A stretch of DNA of 9,819 nucleotides from an uncultured Prevotella sp. (GCA_900770845.1 CAAGLS010000161.1:1-9819), one strand, 5' to 3'; counted from the first letter of the stretch, positions 1 through 6,876 are shown. The notes: a model not told the origin generated them from the sequence alone. A program made the numbers and translations.

Positions 1-905
1 AGGATGAGTTCGTCGCCCTCGCGCTTGATTTTAGTGGCGGCCACCTGCCCTGGGCGAAAATCGGCCACGGCCGCAGAGAGTATGGCGGCGTCCATCTGGG
101 GAAAGAGCCTGACCGACTCGTCATGCATCTGTTGGCAGCTCTCCACATCGATGCGATGGATGGCCGGCGAGCAGCTGAGGCTTACAGGCCCCGCCACGAG
201 AAACACCTCAAATCCGCGGCGCAGGCATTCCTCGGCCAGGGCGAACCCCATCTTGCCCGAAGAATAGTTGCCTACGAAGCGCACGGGGTCAATCTTCTCG
301 TAGGTTGGCCCGGCTGTGATGAGCACCTTTTTGGCCACAGGCTTCACGGTTTGGGCGCAGAGCGATTGGGCCACAACCTCGACGATTCGTTCCGGCTCCT
401 CCATGCGTCCCTTGCCCTCCAATCCGCTGGCCAAGAAGCCACTCTCGGGCTCGATGATGCGGTTGCCAAAGCTGCGAAGGGTGGCCATATTGGCCTGGGT
501 AGAGGGATGGCGGTACATGTCGAGATCCATGGCGGGAGCGATGAACACGGGAGCGCGCATGGCCAAATAGGTGGTCACGAGCATGTTGTCGGCAATGCCG
601 TGGGCCATCTTGCCCATCGTGCTGGCCGTGCAGGGAGCAACAATCATCGCGTCGGCCCACAGCCCCAACTCAACGTGGGAATGCCACGTGCCGTCGCGCT
701 GGGAAAAGAAGTCGCTGATCACAGGATGCTGCGACAGTGTGGCCAGCGTGAGCGGGGTGATGAACTCCTTGCCCGATGGCGTGATCACAACCTGCACCTC
801 AGCCCCGCGCCTGACAAGGCTGCGGATGATGAGGCACGACTTGTAGGCAGCGATGGAGCCCGTGATGCCCAGCACGATTTTCTTTCCTTGAAGTGTGTCA
901 GCCAT
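1..905 (-). CDS. coaBC: CoaBC, phosphopantothenoylcysteine decarboxylase / phosphopantothenate-cysteine ligase (3' end beyond window)
   Basis: Bifunctional coenzyme A enzyme: CoaB joins 4'-phosphopantothenate to cysteine (CTP-dependent) and CoaC, a flavoprotein, decarboxylates the product to phosphopantetheine. The frame starts at ATG 905-903 and runs off the left edge after 301 codons; the usual length is about 400, so roughly 100 C-terminal residues are missing. Visible: flavin-binding GITGSIAAYK (residues 14-23), catalytic His77 in WHSHVEL, APCTASTMGKMAHGIADNM, PAMDLDMY with Asp127 where E. coli Dfp has Asn125, and FLASG with Ser160 where E. coli has Cys158. The CoaB domain starts near residue 195 with VLITAGPTYEKIDPVR, then NYSSGKMG (Asn213), SAAVADF and the lysine motif KIKRE (Lys292/Lys294) at the edge. 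The start overlaps the exonuclease stop by 8 bp, implying translational coupling and cotranscription from the dnaN promoter. Identity is certain; only the C-terminus is unseen. Confidence 0.96.
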   Translation of the reverse strand, partial: MADTLQGKKIVLGITGSIAAYKSCLIIRSLVRRGAEVQVVITPSGKEFITPLTLATLSQHPVISDFFSQRDGTWHSHVELGLWADAMIVAPCTASTMGKMAHGIADNMLVTTYLAMRAPVFIAPAMDLDMYRHPSTQANMATLRSFGNRIIEPESGFLASGLEGKGRMEEPERIVEVVAQSLCAQTVKPVAKKVLITAGPTYEKIDPVRFVGNYSSGKMGFALAEECLRRGFEVFLVAGPVSLSCSPAIHRIDVESCQQMHDESVRLFPQMDAAILSAAVADFRPGQVAATKIKREGDELI

Positions 906-1755
906 TCAGTTTCGATTCTCGTAAACGGATTCGTGTCAGCACCTGCTTCGTGTTGAGCGGGAAGTCGGCGGCGAGCATCCAGCTGTAATAGCCGGGGTCG
1001 CGGCGCAAGACATCCCTCACCGCCACGTCCTTGTATTTTCCGAAGTTGAAAGTCTCTATGCGCTCGGGCTTGCCGTCAGCGTCGAGAATGGGGTTGCCCT
1101 TGGCATCCTTCAAGTCGTGCCAGACTATGCGTCCAGCAAAGTCTACATTGTCGTTCTGCTTGGAGAACTCGGCCAGTGCGTTCATGTCGTTAGGCAACAC
1201 CTGCTCGGGTTCTTCCTGCCGTCCCGGAGCATAATGGTCCACCTCGCCCATTAGTACGCGATAGGTGGCCTCGGTGTCCTGGTCGGCACGATGGGCCTCA
1301 AAATCCTCTTCCATCTTGCGCCCGCAATAGAACTTGTAGGCGGCGGCGAGGTTGCGCTTCTCCATCTTGTGGTAAATCACCTGGGCGTCGATGAGCCGGC
1401 TCTTGGTGAAGTCGAAGTCCACTCCCGCACGCAGGAACTCCTCGCAGAGCAACGGCACATCGAAGCGGTTGCTGTTGAATCCGGCGAAGTCGCATCCCTT
1501 GAACTTTTCCGCCAAATGGGCGGAGAGTTGCTTGAAGGTCTTTGCTCCACTCACATCTTCCTCGGTGATGCCGGTGAGCTTGGTCACATCGGCGGGGATG
1601 GGCATCTCGGGGTTGACGAAGAGGTTCTCGCGCTCTTCCCTGCCGTCGGGATATACCTTTATATATGAAATCTGAATAATCCGGTCCTTGACCAAGTCGA
1701 GTCCGGTGGTCTCCAAATCGAATACGATGAGGGGCTTTGTAAGGTTCAAATTCAT
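898..1755 (-). CDS. DnaQ-like DEDDh 3'-5' exonuclease with ExoX-type C-terminal domain
   Basis: Predicted metal-dependent 3'-5' exonuclease of the DNA polymerase III epsilon / ExoX superfamily, 285 residues. The DEDDh core is complete: Asp13 and Glu15 in VFDLETTG (Exo I), Asp99 in FNSNRFDVPLL (Exo II), and His155 with Asp160 in HRADQD (Exo III). TKLTGIT (58-64) is also typical. After a variable stretch (about 173-232), the C-terminus carries NFGKYKDVAVRDVL and DPGYYSWM, which resembles the small domain found after ExoX-type exonucleases. It lies 2 bp downstream of dnaN and overlaps coaBC by 8 bp, so it is almost certainly cotranslated with the clamp. This fits a role in proofreading or repair at the replication fork, but whether it is the true epsilon subunit, an ExoX-like repair nuclease or an RNase cannot be decided from sequence. 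No clear C-terminal clamp-binding motif is visible. Confidence 0.9.
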   Translation of the reverse strand: MNLNLTKPLIVFDLETTGLDLVKDRIIQISYIKVYPDGREERENLFVNPEMPIPADVTKLTGITEEDVSGAKTFKQLSAHLAEKFKGCDFAGFNSNRFDVPLLCEEFLRAGVDFDFTKSRLIDAQVIYHKMEKRNLAAAYKFYCGRKMEEDFEAHRADQDTEATYRVLMGEVDHYAPGRQEEPEQVLPNDMNALAEFSKQNDNVDFAGRIVWHDLKDAKGNPILDADGKPERIETFNFGKYKDVAVRDVLRRDPGYYSWMLAADFPLNTKQVLTRIRLRESKLNG

Positions 1756-1757
1756 GT

Positions 1758-2882
1758 CTATTCGCTTAACAACATCGGCATAAGCATCATCAACACGTCT
1801 TCGTTGCCACTCTCCTCAGAGGGATGGATGAGTCCGGGGCGAGAGGGGTCGGCAAGGTCGAACTGCACCGAATCACACTCAAGATTGGTCAGCACCTCCA
1901 TCAAGCCCGTGCCACGGAAGCCGATGCTCATGGGGTTGCCGTTGTACTCGCAATAGAGGTTTTCCTTGGCGCTCTTGGCGAAGTCGATGTCCTCGGAACT
2001 GATCTCGAGATTGCCACTGGTGACATGGAGGCGGACCAACTCGCTGCTCTCGCTTGCAAAGGGAAGGACGCGGCGGATGGAACTCAGCATGCTCTTGCGG
2101 TCGATGACCATTTGGTTGGGATTCTTCTGGGCCACGACGGCATTGTAGTTGGGGAACTTTCCCTCGATGAGGCGGCAATAGAGGGAGCCATTCTCGAAAT
2201 TGAACTCGGCGGCCTTGCTGGTGAACTTCACCACCACATCACCAACGCCCTTGTCGAGGATGTTCTTCAACACGCCGGCCGGCTTGCGGGGCAAAATGAA
2301 CATGGAGGGCGTATCCGCCTTGATGTCATGCTCGCGCGAGCGCACCAGCTTGTGGCCATCACAAGAGACGATGGCCAGATAGTCGGTGGTGAGGTCGAAG
2401 CAGATGCCGTTCATTGCGGGATGTATCTCTTCGTTGGCAATGGCGAAGATGGAACGGCTGACAGCATTGACCAGCACCCCAGCGTCGATGGTGAAGACAG
2501 AGCATTCGCTCTCCAGCGTGGGCGTATGGGGATAGACGTTGGCGTCGTCGCCAACAATATGGTATTCACCGTTTTGATAACGCACGTCGATGGTGTTGCC
2601 CTCAAGGTTGACGTTGAAGCTGATGGGCTGCTCGGGCAACTCCTTCAAGGTGTCGAGCATGTCGGAGCTGCGCACGGCAAAGCTGCCATCCATGTCGGCG
2701 CTCTCAAGGACCAACTGGGCTGTGGCCACATTCTCTCCATCGCTGGCCGTGAGGACAAGCGTCTGCCCCTTGACATCGAAGAGGAAGCACTCCAAAATGG
2801 GAAGAGAGTTCTTGGGGTTGAGCACTTTCGACAGGATTTGCAGCCTACTGTTCAAGGCTGAGCTTGAAACTGTAAAATTCAT
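1758..2882 (-). CDS. dnaN: DNA polymerase III beta subunit (sliding clamp)
   Basis: Ring-shaped processivity clamp that tethers polymerase III and repair enzymes to DNA. The 374-residue length is normal for the family and fits three clamp domains of about 120-125 residues. The N-terminus MNFTVSSSALNSRLQILSKV, the segment NPKNSLPILECFLF, ASDGENVATAQ, the middle-domain SCDGHKLVRS and the C-terminal segment ending LMPMLLSE are characteristic; the last corresponds to the MPM-containing tail that lines the clamp's protein-binding groove. The ATG at 2882 is preceded by an A/T-rich leader without a Shine-Dalgarno sequence, as is usual in Bacteroidota. It is the first gene of the dnaN - exonuclease - coaBC operon, divergent from the SSB-like gene, and is driven by the promoter at 2916-2947. 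Confidence 0.98.
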   Translation of the reverse strand: MNFTVSSSALNSRLQILSKVLNPKNSLPILECFLFDVKGQTLVLTASDGENVATAQLVLESADMDGSFAVRSSDMLDTLKELPEQPISFNVNLEGNTIDVRYQNGEYHIVGDDANVYPHTPTLESECSVFTIDAGVLVNAVSRSIFAIANEEIHPAMNGICFDLTTDYLAIVSCDGHKLVRSREHDIKADTPSMFILPRKPAGVLKNILDKGVGDVVVKFTSKAAEFNFENGSLYCRLIEGKFPNYNAVVAQKNPNQMVIDRKSMLSSIRRVLPFASESSELVRLHVTSGNLEISSEDIDFAKSAKENLYCEYNGNPMSIGFRGTGLMEVLTNLECDSVQFDLADPSRPGLIHPSEESGNEDVLMMLMPMLLSE

Positions 2883-2915
2883 ATCTGTTTATTTTAGTTT
2901 TTATCTTTATAGATA

Positions 2916-2947
2916 CAAAAATACGGAAAAAAAAGTTCTCAGACAAA
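2916..2947 (-). promoter_or_regulatory. Bacteroidota-type promoter for the dnaN operon
   Basis: On the minus strand, TTTG (2947-2944) is followed after exactly 20 bases by TATTTTTG (2923-2916). This is a full match to the Bacteroidota housekeeping consensus TTTG, 19-21 bases, TAnnTTTG. Transcription would begin near 2910, giving a leader of about 25-30 nt before the dnaN ATG. No transcript data were available, so the start site is inferred. Confidence 0.75.
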
Positions 2948-2962
2948 AAAAAGGGAAAAATA

Positions 2963-2995
2963 TTTCGGGAGATTGAGAATCTTTTATTAATTTCG
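2963..2995 (+). promoter_or_regulatory. Candidate promoter for the SSB-like gene
   Basis: TTTC (2963-2966) and TAATTTCG (2988-2995) lie 21 bases apart. Each differs by one base from the Bacteroidota boxes TTTG and TAnnTTTG. Transcription would start near 3000, leaving a short A-rich leader (ACAAACAATAAAACATC) before ATG 3025. It is weaker than the dnaN promoter, which lies back-to-back about 15 bases away. Confidence 0.45.
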
Positions 2996-3024
2996 CAGAA
3001 ACAAACAATAAAACATCAAAAACA

Positions 3025-3492
3025 ATGGCATTATCAGGTATAGAGGTAATCGGAAAGATTATCAAGGTGTACGACCCCAAATCTGGAATATCCAAGCGCA
3101 ATGGCTCTGAGTGGAAATCACAAGAATTCGTAATAGAGGAACAGGGCGGCAACAGCAGCTTCCCCCGTATGTGCGACTTCACTGTGTTCGGAGCAGACCG
3201 TTTGGACCAATTCAAGATTAATTTAGGCGAGACCGTACACGTTTGGCTCGACATCAACGCCCACGCTTGGGAAGACAGATATTTCAACGATGTCCGCGCA
3301 TATCGCGTGGAACGTGTTGACCCCAACTCTGTTGGCATGCCCAATGGGGGCTATGCCCAACCCATGCCGGGAGCTCCCATGGGTGGCGGCGCACCCGTTG
3401 CGAACCCCGCCCCCACCGCTGGTCCGGCTCCCGCACCCGGAGCGCCTGCAGACGGTATGGCATCCGACAACAACGATGACCTGCCGTTTTAG
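3025..3492 (+). CDS. DUF3127-family SSB-like protein with acidic DDLPF tip
   Basis: Small Bacteroidota protein (155 residues) that I assign to the DUF3127 family. The N-terminal part (residues 1-105) reads like a single OB-fold: IEVIGKIIKVYDPKSG, WKSQEFVIEEQ, FPRMCDFTVFGADRLDQF, GETVHVWLDINA and YFNDVRAYRVER alternate as beta strands. A Gly/Pro/Ala-rich flexible linker follows (about 106-146), then the acidic end SDNNDDLPF. This layout of OB-fold, disordered linker and acidic tip ending in Pro-Phe is that of bacterial single-stranded DNA-binding protein, whose tip (DDIPF in E. coli) recruits replication and repair enzymes. The gene is divergent from dnaN, supporting a replication-associated role. 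DNA binding is inferred; the protein is not a clear orthologue of classical ssb, and a second true ssb may exist elsewhere. No Shine-Dalgarno is visible; the A-rich leader is typical of the phylum. Confidence 0.85.
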   Translation: MALSGIEVIGKIIKVYDPKSGISKRNGSEWKSQEFVIEEQGGNSSFPRMCDFTVFGADRLDQFKINLGETVHVWLDINAHAWEDRYFNDVRAYRVERVDPNSVGMPNGGYAQPMPGAPMGGGAPVANPAPTAGPAPAPGAPADGMASDNNDDLPF

Positions 3493-3578
3493 GCCATAAC
3501 GCCCGGCGAGATGCCGAAACGATATGCACCAATCCATCATCCACCCTTTCATAGCCCTCTTCCCGCGGGGAGAGTGGT

Positions 3579-3606
3579 GAATGATGAATTGTGGATTATG
3601 AATTGA
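3579..3606. repeat. Four degenerate 7-bp tandem repeats
   Basis: Four consecutive heptamers, GAATGAT, GAATTGT, GGATTAT and GAATTGA, approximate GAATTRT. They lie between the convergent SSB-like and clpC genes, just next to the clpC terminator hairpin. No function is evident. Such A/T-rich heptamers are often variable-number tandem repeats, but only four imperfect units are present here. Confidence 0.5.
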
Positions 3607-3609
3607 AAA

Positions 3610-3651
3610 GCGCCCCTGCTTGCGGTGTGAACCATCCGCTCGCAGGGGCGC
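3610..3651. terminator. Intrinsic terminator between SSB-like gene and clpC, best for clpC
   Basis: A perfect 10-bp stem, GCGCCCCTGC (3610-3619) with GCAGGGGCGC (3642-3651), continues inward across a 2x2 mismatch into GCGG (3622-3625) with CCGC (3636-3639). On the minus strand it is followed by CTTTTCAATT, so it suits clpC transcripts ending 36 bases past the clpC stop. On the plus strand the tail is only ATTCTTATC, so termination of the SSB-like transcript is less certain. The remaining 3493-3609 holds the heptamer repeat and a minor hairpin. Confidence 0.75.
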
Positions 3652-3686
3652 ATTCTTATCATCTCATCTGTTGTTCTTGCAGTTTC

Positions 3687-6278
3687 CTATTGTTCCGTTG
3701 GCGATGGGCTGGAAGCCTCCACCTCAATGGCACGGGGCTTCACGTCGAACTTCAGGCTGTCCTTGTCGCCCTCCTTACCAACAAGGATGTTGTCGCCCGC
3801 ATGGAGCGTATCCGACAACAGCAACTCGCACATCCCGTCCTCGATGTAGTTCTGGATGGCCCGCTTCAGCGGACGTGCGCCAAACTGCACGTCGTAACCT
3901 TTCGTGGCGACAAACTCCTTGGCCTCATCGCTGATGGACATGCTGTAGCCCATGTCCTCCACACGCTTGAACAAATCCCTCAACTCCAAGTCGATGATGC
4001 GTTTGATGGCGTCAAGGTCGAGCTGGTCGAAGGTGATGATCTCATCCAAGCGATTGAGAAACTCCGGCGCGAACTGGCGGCTCAGGCTCTTCTGGATGAT
4101 GGAGCGGGCATGCTCCTTGTTCTTCTCATTGAACTCTGTAAGTCCTTCTCCCGCCGCATTGAATCCTACACCACGCCCAAACTCCTTCAGCTGCTTTGTT
4201 CCAGCATTGGAAGTCATGATGATGATGGTGTTGCGGAAGTCCACCAAGCGTCCGTTGCCGTCGGTGAGCCTACCCTCGTCCAGCACCTGCAGGAGCAGAT
4301 TGAACACATTGGCATGGGCCTTTTCTATCTCGTCGAGCAACACGATGGAGTAAGGATGGCGGCGCACACGCTCGGTGAGCTGTCCACCCTCCTCATAGCC
4401 CACATAGCCGGGAGGCGCTCCTACGAGCCGCGAGACATTGAAGCTCTCGGTGTACTCGCTCATGTCGATGCGGATGAGCGAGTCCTTGGAGCCAAACATG
4501 TATTCGGCCAGCTTCTTGGCCAGATAGGTCTTGCCCACTCCCGTAGGACCGAGGAACATGAACACGCCAATGGGATGGTTGGGTTCGCGCAGTCCCACAC
4601 GGTTGCGGCGAATGGCCCTCACCACTTTGTCGATGGCGGCGTCCTGGGCGATGATGCTCTTCTTCAGCACACCATCCATGGTTCTCAGCCTCACGCTCTC
4701 CGGCTCGTCGATTTGCTGCACGGGAACTCCCGTCATGAGCGACACCACATCGGCCACATCCTTTGCTGTCACCGTCAACCGCTCTTGGTCGTCATTGTGG
4801 ATCCAACTCTCGTTGAGCTGCTGCAGCTGCTGGTCCAACTCCGTCTGGCGGTCGCGGTAGCTGGCGGCCAGCTCGAAGTTCTGATTCCTCACAGCGTTCT
4901 GCTTCTTGGCCTTCACGTCTTCGAGTTCCTTCTCCAAGTTGAGAATCTCGGGCGGCACACTGGCATGGCTCAAGTGTACACGCGAGCCCACCTCGTCGAG
5001 TGCGTCTATGGCCTTGTCGGGGAAGAAGCGGTCGGTGGCATAGCGCTCTGTCAGTTTGACACAAGCGTCGATGGCCTCATCGCTATATTCCACATGGTGG
5101 TGGTCCTCGTATCTGCCTTTGATGTTGCGCAGGATCTCCAATGTCTCCTCAGCCGTAGTGGGTTCCACCAACACCTTTTGGAAGCGGCGTTCCAAAGCAC
5201 CGTCCTTCTCTATGGAGTTGCGGTATTCATCGAGCGTAGTCGCCCCGATGCACTGTATCGTGCCGCGCGCCAAGGCGGGCTTCATGATATTGGCGGCATC
5301 CATGCTTCCGGGAGTGGAACCGGCACCCACCAGCGTATGAATCTCATCGATGAAGACGATGACGTCGGGGTTCTGCTCAAGCTCCTTGATGAGGGCTCTG
5401 ATGCGCTCCTCGAATTGTCCACGATATTTGGTGCCTGCCACAATGCCTGTCATGTCGAGGTTGACCACACGCTTGTTGAACAGCACAGGCGAGCACTTGC
5501 CCTTGGCGATGAGCTGGGCCAGCCCCTCCACAATGGCGCTCTTGCCCACACCGGGCTCACCTATCAATATAGGATTGTTTTTCTTGCGGCGGCACAGAAT
5601 CTCCACGATGCGCTGGATCTCCTTCTCACGTCCCACCACAGGATCGAGTTTGCCGTCCATGGCGGCCTTTGTCAGGTCGGTGGAGAAGTTGTCCAGCACG
5701 GGAGTCTTGCCTCCACCATGCTGGGTTTGGGTCTGTGTGGCCTTTCCACTGCCACCTGAACTGCGCCACTCTCTGCCACTCTGGTCGCCATCCTCAGTCT
5801 CCTCATAGTCCTCGCCGGGCAAGTCGAGCCCGTCCTTATGGGCGGGAGCCTGAAGATAGGACACCACATCCTCATAAGTGACATTGTTGAACTCCAGCAC
5901 CTCCTTGGCGCCATTGTTCATCTGGTCGTGCAGAATGGCCATGAGCAGGTGCTGCACATCCACAGTCTGGGTGTGCTGCATACGGGCCTCAAGCACAGCC
6001 AATTTGAGAATGTTGCTGGCTTTCTCGTTCAATACCAGCTCACTTGTATTCAGAGGCTCCTTGACATCGTCCACCCGAACGCGTTCCTCAAGTTCGTCCT
6101 TTACGGTCTGTATATTGATTTTCATACGACTGAACAGGTCTCTTACCACACTGTTCTTTTCTCGGATGATACCCAACAGCAAATGCTCAGGCCCCACGCT
6201 CCTGCTTGCCAGCCGCGTGGCCTCCTCTCTGCTGAAAGCGAGGATTTCTGAAACCTTTGGTGAAAATTGACTTGTCAT
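3687..6278 (-). CDS. clpC: ClpC-type AAA+ unfoldase, ATP-dependent Clp protease ATPase subunit
   Basis: Class I Hsp100 hexameric unfoldase (863 residues) that feeds proteins to ClpP. In order: double Clp-N repeat (about 1-150; FSREEATRL, GPEHLLLGII, DVQHLLMAIL); a long Gly/Thr/Gln-rich linker (151-191); first AAA+ module with Walker A GEPGVGKS (Lys246) and Walker B FIDEIH (Asp311, Glu312); a short middle domain with a UVR-like segment NFELAASYRDRQ from Phe468; second AAA+ module with Walker A GPTGVGKT (Lys583) and Walker B LLDEIE (Glu650); and the VGF loop (704-706) that docks onto ClpP. The UVR segment and VGF loop separate it from the disaggregase ClpB, which lacks both. AAAGG lies 8 bases before the ATG, a better ribosome site than its neighbours have. 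It may be read from its own promoter or through from rlmH, 127 bp upstream; it ends in the hairpin at 3610-3651. Confidence 0.95.
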   Translation of the reverse strand: MTSQFSPKVSEILAFSREEATRLASRSVGPEHLLLGIIREKNSVVRDLFSRMKINIQTVKDELEERVRVDDVKEPLNTSELVLNEKASNILKLAVLEARMQHTQTVDVQHLLMAILHDQMNNGAKEVLEFNNVTYEDVVSYLQAPAHKDGLDLPGEDYEETEDGDQSGREWRSSGGSGKATQTQTQHGGGKTPVLDNFSTDLTKAAMDGKLDPVVGREKEIQRIVEILCRRKKNNPILIGEPGVGKSAIVEGLAQLIAKGKCSPVLFNKRVVNLDMTGIVAGTKYRGQFEERIRALIKELEQNPDVIVFIDEIHTLVGAGSTPGSMDAANIMKPALARGTIQCIGATTLDEYRNSIEKDGALERRFQKVLVEPTTAEETLEILRNIKGRYEDHHHVEYSDEAIDACVKLTERYATDRFFPDKAIDALDEVGSRVHLSHASVPPEILNLEKELEDVKAKKQNAVRNQNFELAASYRDRQTELDQQLQQLNESWIHNDDQERLTVTAKDVADVVSLMTGVPVQQIDEPESVRLRTMDGVLKKSIIAQDAAIDKVVRAIRRNRVGLREPNHPIGVFMFLGPTGVGKTYLAKKLAEYMFGSKDSLIRIDMSEYTESFNVSRLVGAPPGYVGYEEGGQLTERVRRHPYSIVLLDEIEKAHANVFNLLLQVLDEGRLTDGNGRLVDFRNTIIIMTSNAGTKQLKEFGRGVGFNAAGEGLTEFNEKNKEHARSIIQKSLSRQFAPEFLNRLDEIITFDQLDLDAIKRIIDLELRDLFKRVEDMGYSMSISDEAKEFVATKGYDVQFGARPLKRAIQNYIEDGMCELLLSDTLHAGDNILVGKEGDKDSLKFDVKPRAIEVEASSPSPTEQ

Positions 6279-6327
6279 CCTTATTACCTTTCTTTATTAG
6301 TTTGTAATCCAATAGGAGTTGTTCCGC

Positions 6328-6339
6328 ACCTTAAAGGTA
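6328..6339 (-). promoter_or_regulatory. Possible clpC promoter element overlapping a small palindrome
   Basis: In the 127-bp rlmH-clpC gap, the palindrome ACCTTAAAGGT (6328-6338, 5-bp arms) overlaps a minus-strand TACCTTTA (6339-6332), one base off the TAnnTTTG box. It sits about 54 bases before the clpC ATG. No TTTG lies at the correct 19-21 base distance (the nearest is about 27), so this is only a candidate promoter or operator. No other promoter in the gap is better. Confidence 0.2.
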
Positions 6340-6405
6340 TGGCTTCACTCATCTGTCTTTATAGAACAAACACCATGCCAAACTATCAAAACCAAGTTTG
6401 CGGGT

Positions 6406-6876
6406 TCATTCATGATGGTATTTCTCTCCTTTTATTATCGTGCAAGCCCTGTAGAGTTGCTCGGCAAAGACGAGCCTCACCATCTGATGGGAGAACGTCA
6501 TCTTCGACAGGCTTATCAGCTCGTTGGCCCTGGAATAGACTGCGGACGAGAATCCGTAGGGACCTCCGACGACAAACACAAGCTTCCTTGCAGTGGCCTG
6601 CTTCTTCTGCAGCCACGAGGCAAACTCCACGCTGCGCATTTCCTTTCCATGTTCGTCGAGCAGCACCACCGTGTCGCCCTCGCCCACCATTCTCATTATG
6701 GCCTCTCCCTCCTTGTCTTTCTGCTGTCCGGTGGAGAGGCTTTTGGTATTCTTCAATTCCGGAATCACCCTCATTTCGAAAGGCATGTAGTGTTTCACGC
6801 GCTCCGTATAGTCGTCGATTCCGGCGGCAAAATGTCTGTCGGTGGTCTTGCCCACCAGTATGAGCTCAGCTCTCAT
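6406..6876 (-). CDS. rlmH: RlmH, 23S rRNA (pseudouridine-1915 N3)-methyltransferase
   Basis: SPOUT-class methyltransferase that uses S-adenosylmethionine to methylate the pseudouridine at position 1915 of 23S rRNA (helix 69) as a late step of ribosome maturation. The 156-residue length matches the family (155 in E. coli). Diagnostic segments are LDEHGKEMRSVEFASWL, the SAM-binding knot loop FVVGGPYGF (about residues 102-110), and the C-terminal signature LSLSKMTFSHQMVR, then EQLYRACTIIKGEKYHH, which forms the rest of the cofactor and rRNA site. The start ATG 6876 overlaps the upstream DUF4491 gene by 11 bp, so the two are probably translationally coupled; I see no separate promoter or Shine-Dalgarno. 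It lies upstream of clpC without an obvious terminator between them. Confidence 0.96.
   Translation of the reverse strand: MRAELILVGKTTDRHFAAGIDDYTERVKHYMPFEMRVIPELKNTKSLSTGQQKDKEGEAIMRMVGEGDTVVLLDEHGKEMRSVEFASWLQKKQATARKLVFVVGGPYGFSSAVYSRANELISLSKMTFSHQMVRLVFAEQLYRACTIIKGEKYHHE

Noticed and set aside
973..1755. Clamp-binding motif in the exonuclease (QLSAHL, residues 76-81)
   Set aside because: It lies inside the folded catalytic domain and not in an exposed tail, and lacks the final Phe of the usual QLxLF motif.
1824..2861. 345-codon plus-strand open frame opposite dnaN
   Set aside because: It is antisense to a full-length beta clamp gene, has no promoter or leader signal, and shows no recognisable domain.
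3557..3574. Hairpin CTCTTCC/GGGAGAG downstream of the SSB-like gene as a second terminator
   Set aside because: It is followed by TGGTGAATG and not a T-run, and the stem includes a G-T pair; it is too weak to call.
3591..5759. 722-codon plus-strand open frame opposite clpC
   Set aside because: It mirrors a complete, motif-rich ClpC. The frame is open because GC-rich codon use leaves few antisense stops; the translation is His/Leu/Val-rich and matches no family I know.
6379..6400. Inverted repeat CAAACT/AGTTTG after rlmH as an rlmH terminator
   Set aside because: It has a 6-bp A/T-rich stem, a 10-base loop and no following T-run in either direction.
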